DNA from: Bifidobacterium platyrrhinorum
GTDB taxonomy: Bacteria; Actinomycetota; Actinomycetes; Actinomycetales; Bifidobacteriaceae
Reading direction: 5' to 3'
Assembly: GCF_010667645.1 (NCBI RefSeq)
Contig: NZ_WHZV01000002.1
Coordinates: 226,087-290,086 of the forward strand
DNA: 64,000 nt
In this document: positions 59,074 to 64,000 of the stretch, piece after piece
Numbering within the stretch: position 1 is the first letter of the stretch
Layout: the number at the start of each line of letters is the position of its first letter
Notes under the pieces: model-generated
The model's input: the letters and a program-made list of their open reading frames with translations, nothing else
The model's database searches: none
What the model was told of the DNA's origin: nothing
Translations under genes and position numbers: made by a program

Positions 59074-60327
59074 ATGACCAGCTTTGCAGACATCACCACG
59101 ATCGGTGTGGGCGGCGAGATCGCCCGTTTCGTCGAACCGACCACGCGCGTCGGAGTCATCGAGGCCGTGGAGGAGGCGGACGAACACGGCCTGCCCCTGT
59201 GCGTGATCGGCGGCGGCTCGAACCTGCTCGTCGCGGACGGGCCGTTCGACGGGGTCGTCGTGCGTGACGCGCGCCGCCGCATCACCGTGCCGGACGAGGC
59301 GGCGCCCGTCGAAGGCGGGGACCGCACCGTGCACGTGAACGCCGAGGCGGGCGCGAACTGGGACGACTTCGTCGCTTTCACCGTCGAACTGGGGCTGGAG
59401 GGCGTCGAGGGCCTGTCCGGCATTCCCGGCACGGTCGGCGCGTCCGTCGTGCAGAACATCGGCGCCTACGGCCAGGAGGTCGCCACGTCGGTCGAATCGG
59501 TGGAGGTCTGGGACCGCGAGACGAAGACCACGCGCGATCTGACGCCCGCCGACCTGAGGTTCGGCTACCGCTCCTCCGCGCTCAAGTCGAGCATGTACGC
59601 CGCGCCGGCCACGCCCGCCGACCGGTTCTTCCCCACGCCCCGCTACGTGGTCCTGTCCGTCACGTTCGCATTGAGGCATTCCGCGACCGGCACGGTCGGC
59701 TTCGGGCAGCTCGCGAAGGCGCTCGGCGTCCAGGTGGGCGACCGCATGGCCACCACGGCCATCCGCGACGCCGTGCTGCGCGTGCGCGCCGCCAAGGGCA
59801 TGCTCGAGGACCCCACGCGTTACGCCGGGGCCGCCATGGCCGGCACCAAGCGGGAGAGCAACGTCATCGCGGACCTGAAGCGTCTGGCGGACGCCGCCGA
59901 CGGTGCCGCCGATGAATCCGGTCTGCCTGCGCCCGACCGGAACCGCCACAGCTGCGGCTCGTTCTTCATGAACCCGATTCTGCCCGCCGACCAGGCCGAT
60001 TCCCTGCCCGAGGACGCCCCGCGGTTCGCCGCCACGCTGCCCGACGGCACGCCCGGCGTGAAGACCTCCGCCGCGTGGCTCATCGACCACGCCGGCTTCC
60101 ACAAGGGGTTCGCGCTGCGCACCGCGGGGGCAGTCGGCGGCGGGGCGCCCGCGCCCGCGAGCCTGTCCACGCTGCACACGCTCGCCCTGACGAACCGGGG
60201 GAGCGCGACCGCCGCCGACGTGGCCGCCCTCGCCAAGGCGGTGCAGGCGGGCGTGAAGGAGGCGTTCGGCATCGCCCTCGTCCCCGAGCCGGTCTGCGTC
60301 GGGCTCGACCTGCGTCCCCGGGCGTGA
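59074..60327 (+). CDS. murB: UDP-N-acetylenolpyruvoylglucosamine reductase
   Basis: A 417-residue FAD enzyme that reduces the enolpyruvyl group to give UDP-N-acetylmuramate for peptidoglycan. FAD-binding blocks are LCVIGGGSNLLVADGPFDG and VEGLSGIPGTVGASVVQNIGAYGQE. Active-site residues are Arg166 (FGYRSSALK), Ser296 (SCGSFFMNP) and Glu405 (LVPEPVCVG). YGYR-type features place it in the type I group. It is longer than the E. coli enzyme because of loops near residues 80-90 and 265-290. Confidence 0.94.
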   Translation: MTSFADITTIGVGGEIARFVEPTTRVGVIEAVEEADEHGLPLCVIGGGSNLLVADGPFDGVVVRDARRRITVPDEAAPVEGGDRTVHVNAEAGANWDDFVAFTVELGLEGVEGLSGIPGTVGASVVQNIGAYGQEVATSVESVEVWDRETKTTRDLTPADLRFGYRSSALKSSMYAAPATPADRFFPTPRYVVLSVTFALRHSATGTVGFGQLAKALGVQVGDRMATTAIRDAVLRVRAAKGMLEDPTRYAGAAMAGTKRESNVIADLKRLADAADGAADESGLPAPDRNRHSCGSFFMNPILPADQADSLPEDAPRFAATLPDGTPGVKTSAAWLIDHAGFHKGFALRTAGAVGGGAPAPASLSTLHTLALTNRGSATAADVAALAKAVQAGVKEAFGIALVPEPVCVGLDLRPRA

Positions 60328-60506
60328 TCCCGCTGTGCGCGGGCGGCGCGTCTTTTCCCCTGATCCCCTCGATTTCCCGAAAAGCCCGCGCCGTCCCACC
60401 ATACGGGCGAATCGCCCGAATATTTCGGTAAGGTCTTCGCTACGCCACACGGTCGTCATATACTGTCCCGTTGAACATCAACAGGAGAGCAGAAGGCCTT
60501 ACCACT

Positions 60507-62033
60507 ATGCAACTATTCCGCACGAAATCCGTTGAGCAGACCATCGCCGAGACCGGCGAAGAGGGTCGCAAGCTCAAGCGCAACCTCACCTGGTGGGATC
60601 TGTCCATCATGGGCGTCGCCGTGGCCGTCGGCGCCGGCATCTTCTCCGTGGGTGCGCAGGCCGCCGCGTTCCATGCCGGTCCGGCCGTCATCATCAGCTT
60701 CCTCATCGCCGGCATCGTGTGCGGCGCGGCCGTCATGTGCTACGCCGAGTTCGCCTCGATGATCCCGGTGGCGGGTTCCGCCTACACGTTCACGTACACC
60801 ACCGTGGGCGAGATCATGGCGTGGGTCATCGGCTGGGACCTCATCCTGGAGATGCTCATGGCCGGTTCCGTGATCTCCAAGTACTGGGGCGTCTACCTCA
60901 ACGACTTCATGCGCCTCATGGGCTGGAACGCGAACACCAACATCGTGGTCGGCTCGTTCCACGTGGACATCGCGCCGATCATCATCGTCGCGTTCTTCAC
61001 CGTCCTGCTCGTGTTCGGCACCAAGATCGGCGCGCGTGTGGACGGCGCGATGACCGTGCTCAAGATCGCGATCGTGTTCTTCGTCGTGATCGTCGGCTTC
61101 TTCTACGTCAAGGCCTCCAACTTCACCCCGTTCATCCCGCCGAGCGAACCGGCGTCCTCCGTGCAGAGCTCCGCCGCCGTCTCCGGCGTGATGGGCCAGC
61201 CGCTGTGGCAGTGGGCCACCGGCATGGTCCCGTCCATCTACGGCGTGCCCGGCATCCTGTCCGGCGCGGCGCTCGTGTTCTTCGCGTTCATCGGCTTCGA
61301 CGTGGTCGCCACCGCCTCCGAGGAGACCAAGGACCCGCACAAAAACGTGCCGCTGGGCATCGGCGTGGGCATGGCGCTCATCATCGTGATGTACATGCTC
61401 GTCGCCATCGTCACCACCGGCATGGTCTCCTACAAGGACCTCGCCAAGCAGGACAGCCCGTCGCTGGCCACCGCGTTCGAACTGGTCGGCGCCAACTGGG
61501 CGGCGAAGATCATCAGCTTCGGCATCGTGCTGGGCCTGGCCACCGTGGTCATGGTGCTGCTGCTCGGCCTGACCCGCATCGTGTTCGCCATGAGCCGCGA
61601 CGGCCTGCTGCCGCGCGGCCTGTCCCGGACCGGCAAGCACGGCACGCCGGCCGGCCTGCAGATCGGCGTCGGCGTGGTCGTCGCGCTCGTCGCCGCCTTC
61701 TTCGACATCGGCGTCCTGTCCGACATGGTGAACATCGGCACGCTGTCCGCGTTCACGCTGGTCGCCATCTCCATCCCGATCATGCGCGCCAAGCGCCCCG
61801 ACCTGCCCCGCGCGTTCAAGATCCCGGGCAACCCGTGGGTGCCGATCCTCATCGGCCTGGCCAACCTGTGGCTCATGCTCAACCTCACGGTGCTCACCTG
61901 GATCCGTTTCATCGTGTGGCTGATCGTCGGCTTCGCGATCTACTTCGGCTACAGCTACCGCCATGCCCGCCTCGGCACCGGCGACCTCACCGACCAGCTC
62001 TCCGCCGAAACCGACAAGGCGATCAATGGCTGA
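60507..62033 (+). CDS. APC-family amino acid permease
   Basis: A 508-residue inner-membrane transporter with about 12-14 helices. The first helix region MGVAVAVGAGIFSVGAQAA, EFASMIPVAGSAYTFTYTTVGEIMAWVIGWDLILE and FFAFIGFDVVATASEETKDPHKNVPLGI are typical of the cationic amino acid transporter (CAT/YfnA) branch. Substrates are probably amino acids, taken up with protons; which ones cannot be told. The ATG at 60507 was preferred to a longer frame because the -10 box TATACT lies near 60459. An AGGAG and GAAGG pair precedes it. Repeat elements follow the stop. Confidence 0.88.
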   Translation: MQLFRTKSVEQTIAETGEEGRKLKRNLTWWDLSIMGVAVAVGAGIFSVGAQAAAFHAGPAVIISFLIAGIVCGAAVMCYAEFASMIPVAGSAYTFTYTTVGEIMAWVIGWDLILEMLMAGSVISKYWGVYLNDFMRLMGWNANTNIVVGSFHVDIAPIIIVAFFTVLLVFGTKIGARVDGAMTVLKIAIVFFVVIVGFFYVKASNFTPFIPPSEPASSVQSSAAVSGVMGQPLWQWATGMVPSIYGVPGILSGAALVFFAFIGFDVVATASEETKDPHKNVPLGIGVGMALIIVMYMLVAIVTTGMVSYKDLAKQDSPSLATAFELVGANWAAKIISFGIVLGLATVVMVLLLGLTRIVFAMSRDGLLPRGLSRTGKHGTPAGLQIGVGVVVALVAAFFDIGVLSDMVNIGTLSAFTLVAISIPIMRAKRPDLPRAFKIPGNPWVPILIGLANLWLMLNLTVLTWIRFIVWLIVGFAIYFGYSYRHARLGTGDLTDQLSAETDKAING

Positions 62034-62036
62034 CGC

Positions 62037-62212
62037 GTGAAGCGGACACCCCGGTGGGGTGTTCGTAGTGTCAGCCGAACGGCGACAGCCGTGAGGCAGT
62101 GGTGGGCCTTCGCGTAGCGAAGTCCGTAATCGCAGGGCCGAAGGAGACGCGTCAAACGGACAGTCCGGTGGACTGTCCGTAGGCTCAGCCTGAGCGAGGC
62201 CTGACACACCGT
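62037..62212 (+). repeat. GGT-loop hairpin elements, copies e and f
   Basis: Copy e, GGACACCCC-GGT-GGGGTGTTC (62044-62064), begins 10 bases after the permease stop. It is followed by GTAG, CCGTGAGGC and a second hairpin CTTCGC-GTA-GCGAAG with TCCGTAATCGCAGGGC. Copy f, GGACAGTCC-GGT-GGACTGTCC (62158-62178), follows with GTAGGCTCAGCC. Both are preceded by GACGCGT(G/C)AA(G/A)C. The first part matches 22074-22190 in order. Confidence 0.75.
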
Positions 62213-62266
62213 CAATACCGTCCTAGCGCGCGCCTATCCTTATATCAGCTGATTAAGGAGGATTCC

Positions 62267-62590
62267 ATGCCATACGTTGTCGCTCAGCCTTGCGTGGACG
62301 TCAAGGACAAGGCCTGCGTGGACGAGTGCCCGGTCGACTGCATCTACGAGGGCTCCCGTTCCCTGTACATCAACCCGAATGAATGCGTCGACTGCGGCGC
62401 GTGCGAGCCGGTGTGCCCCACCGAGGCCATCTTCTACGAGGACGACCTGCCGGAGGAGTGGGCGTGGTACAAGGACGCCGCCGCCAACTTCTTCGCCGAG
62501 GTCGGCGATTTCGGCGGCGCCTCCGCCCACGGCCCGATCGGCAAGGATCCCGAGCAGGTCGCCGCGCTGCCTCCGCAGAACCAGGACTGA
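62267..62590 (+). CDS. fdxA: 7Fe ferredoxin FdxA
   Basis: A 107-residue ferredoxin. The cysteine pattern PCVDVKDKACVDECPVDCIYEG and CVDCGACEPVCPTEAIFYEDD binds one [3Fe-4S] and one [4Fe-4S] cluster. The C-terminal extension (EEWAWYKDAAANFFAEVG) is typical of actinobacterial FdxA/FdxC. It carries electrons in the cytosol; its partners are not in this window. AAGGAGGAT precedes the ATG. It is followed by dapC, an arrangement shared with other Actinomycetota. Confidence 0.95.
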   Translation: MPYVVAQPCVDVKDKACVDECPVDCIYEGSRSLYINPNECVDCGACEPVCPTEAIFYEDDLPEEWAWYKDAAANFFAEVGDFGGASAHGPIGKDPEQVAALPPQNQD

Positions 62591-62683
62591 CCGCCGAGGG
62601 CCGGTCGCCGGCCCGGTCGACGGGCCGGCCGGTCTCGGGCCGGCACGCTTCCGGCCCGGACCCCGGCCCGTTCGCGCGTCTCG

Positions 62684-62713
62684 ATCCTCCCCTCGCCGAG
62701 GGGAGGATTTTTC
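62684..62713 (+). terminator. Terminator between fdxA and dapC
   Basis: ATCCTCCCCTC (62684-62694) pairs perfectly with GAGGGGAGGAT (62698-62708) around GCC, followed by TTTTC. It lies close before dapC, so either dapC has its own promoter or read-through is partial. Confidence 0.8.
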
Positions 62714-62764
62714 ATATCCGTTCTATCCTGTTCACAGACGTTCCAAGCAGAAAGGCGCATCGCC

Positions 62765-63934
62765 ATGGGCTTCCACACCTACTCCTCGCCCTACGACTGG
62801 TCCCGCATCGCCGGCTACAAGGCCACGGCCAAGACCGTCGAGGGCGGCATGATCGACCTGTCGGTCGGATCCCCGGTCGACCCGGTCCCCGCCAGCGTGC
62901 GCGACGCGCTCGCCGCCGCATCCGATGCGGCGAACGCGCACGGCTATCCGGCGACCGTCGGCACCGCCGACCTGCGCGACGCGATCGACGGGTGGTTCCG
63001 CCACCTGCGCGGCGTGGACCTCAAGTCGGTGAACGCCGCCGTCGTGCCCACGGTCGGCTCGAAGGAAGGCGTCGCCCTGATGGCGTCGCTGCTGCACCTC
63101 GGCCCCGGCGACGTGGTCGTCCAGCCGAAGGTCTCCTACCCGACGTACGAGATCGGCACGCAGCTGGCCGGCGCCACCGTGCTCAAGGTCGACGACGTCG
63201 CCGACGTGGACTCGTGGGCCCATGTGCCGAACGTGAAGGCCGTGTGGGTCAACTCGCCGTGCAACCCCACCGGCGAGGTGACGGGCGCCGACTGGCTGGC
63301 CGGCATCGTCGCCGCGGCGCGCGCGATCGGCGCCGTCGTGCTGTCCGACGAATGCTACGCGCTGATGGACTGGCGTGGTTCGCGCTCGGCCGACTCGAAC
63401 GAGCCGGCCGCGGCGGACGCGTTCAGCCTGTCCGCCACGCCGTGCGCGCTGAACCCGCAGGTGTGCGAGGGCAGCGCGGACGGCATCCTCGTGCTGTACT
63501 CCCTGTCCAAGCAAAGCAACATGGCCGGCTACCGCACCGCGCTCATCGCGGGCGACTACCGTCTCGTCACCGCCATGGCGGAATACCGCAAGCAGATCGG
63601 CCAGATCATCCCCGGGCCGGTACAGGCGGCCATGGCGGCGGGTCTGCGCGACGTCGAGGCGGTGCGCGTGCAGTGGCAGCGCTACCGCACGCGCCTGTCG
63701 AAGCTCGTCGCCGCCCTGCGTGCGTACGGGTATGACGCGGCGATGCCGTCCGGCGCGCTCTACGTGTGGGTGAAGGCCCGGTCCGGCGACTGCTGGGAGG
63801 ACATGGCCGATCTCGCGAAGCTCGGCATCATCGCCAGCCCCGGCGAATTCTACGGCGCCCCCGACTCGCTCAGGTTCTCCGCCACCGCCACCGACGAGGC
63901 CATCGACGCCGCCTGCGCGCGTCTGACCGCCTGA
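62765..63934 (+). CDS. dapC: Succinyldiaminopimelate aminotransferase
   Basis: A 389-residue fold-type I PLP aminotransferase. DapC converts N-succinyl-L-2-amino-6-oxopimelate to the diamino form for lysine and peptidoglycan. Motifs are MIDLSVGSPVDPVPASVRDAL, VNSPCNPTGEV, VLSDECYALMDW, the PLP lysine Lys249 in YSLSKQSNMAGYR, and LRFSATATDE. Residues ~205-230 are a loop with extra Ser/Ala. The assignment to DapC rests on the FdxA neighbour and on the family order; a related aminotransferase cannot be excluded. The AGAAAGGCG site precedes the ATG. After the stop the window ends with 66 bases of GC-rich DNA without a visible gene. Confidence 0.88.
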   Translation: MGFHTYSSPYDWSRIAGYKATAKTVEGGMIDLSVGSPVDPVPASVRDALAAASDAANAHGYPATVGTADLRDAIDGWFRHLRGVDLKSVNAAVVPTVGSKEGVALMASLLHLGPGDVVVQPKVSYPTYEIGTQLAGATVLKVDDVADVDSWAHVPNVKAVWVNSPCNPTGEVTGADWLAGIVAAARAIGAVVLSDECYALMDWRGSRSADSNEPAAADAFSLSATPCALNPQVCEGSADGILVLYSLSKQSNMAGYRTALIAGDYRLVTAMAEYRKQIGQIIPGPVQAAMAAGLRDVEAVRVQWQRYRTRLSKLVAALRAYGYDAAMPSGALYVWVKARSGDCWEDMADLAKLGIIASPGEFYGAPDSLRFSATATDEAIDAACARLTA

Positions 63935-64000
63935 TCTCCCCGTTTCTCCCGCTACGCGCCGCCCTACGCGCCGAAGCGCGCCGCGCCGTCGCCGAACCGC

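Overview
This window looks like chromosomal DNA from a high-GC bifidobacterium or a close relative in the Actinomycetota. The supporting signs are the high G+C content, strong codon bias to G/C, GTG/TTG starts, several leaderless-type promoters (a -10 box 6-9 bases before the start codon), SenX3/RegX3-type phosphate regulation beside pstSCAB, a CIRCE-controlled lone groES, an FdxA-DapC pair and a Thr-Met tRNA pair before a zinc-type rpmG. The species cannot be fixed from the sequence alone. I see no prophage, transposase, CRISPR array or rRNA operon.

Layout: 1-2127 is the 3' part of a repetitive surface protein. 2489-10259 holds a LemA protein and three tandem DUF2207 membrane proteins. 10406-17256 carries an aldo/keto reductase, a MocR-type regulator divergent from a LysE-type exporter, a U32 peptidase and a YfiH/laccase-domain protein. 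17371-22045 has IspD, a pyroglutamyl-peptidase homologue lacking its usual His, a DivIVA-like coiled-coil protein and aminopeptidase C. 22546-25233 is a large anchored surface protein. 25407-27919 holds two DAHP synthases in tandem, followed by an MFS transporter and MTA/SAH nucleosidase. 30368-37131 is the phosphate regulon (senX3, regX3, pstS, pstC, pstA, pstB) with candidate PHO boxes before both senX3 and pstS. 37876-41737 has a purine permease, an alpha/beta hydrolase and rplJ-rplL behind an attenuator-bearing leader. 41983-47397 is a three-gene unit: an FHA protein, a 1200-aa protein that looks like an inactivated SF1 helicase-nuclease, and a 66-aa protein. 47536-51957 holds SAF, FmdB, 5-FCL, GNAT and membrane-protein genes. 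52133-58339 has groES, then moxR and a giant DUF58-transglutaminase fusion. 58554-63934 carries three tRNAs, rpmG, murB, an APC permease, fdxA and dapC.

The most unusual features are repeats and degenerate enzymes rather than a classical defence island. (1) Two intergenic arrays at 11.4 and 37.5 kb are built of 43-44-bp hairpin units with TGYCCCTCG/CGAGGGRCA ends, 8-bp spacers and a 51-52-bp pitch. (2) A hairpin family with a GGT/TGT loop and covarying stems has six copies, mostly placed directly behind stop codons; several copies are flanked by duplicated 3' ends of the preceding gene. (3) Two 21-bp heptapeptide repeat arrays lie in inverted orientation inside the transglutaminase gene, arranged so that inversion of the segment would keep the frame open. 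(4) The FHA protein is coupled to a pseudo-helicase that has lost Walker A, Walker B and nuclease residues.
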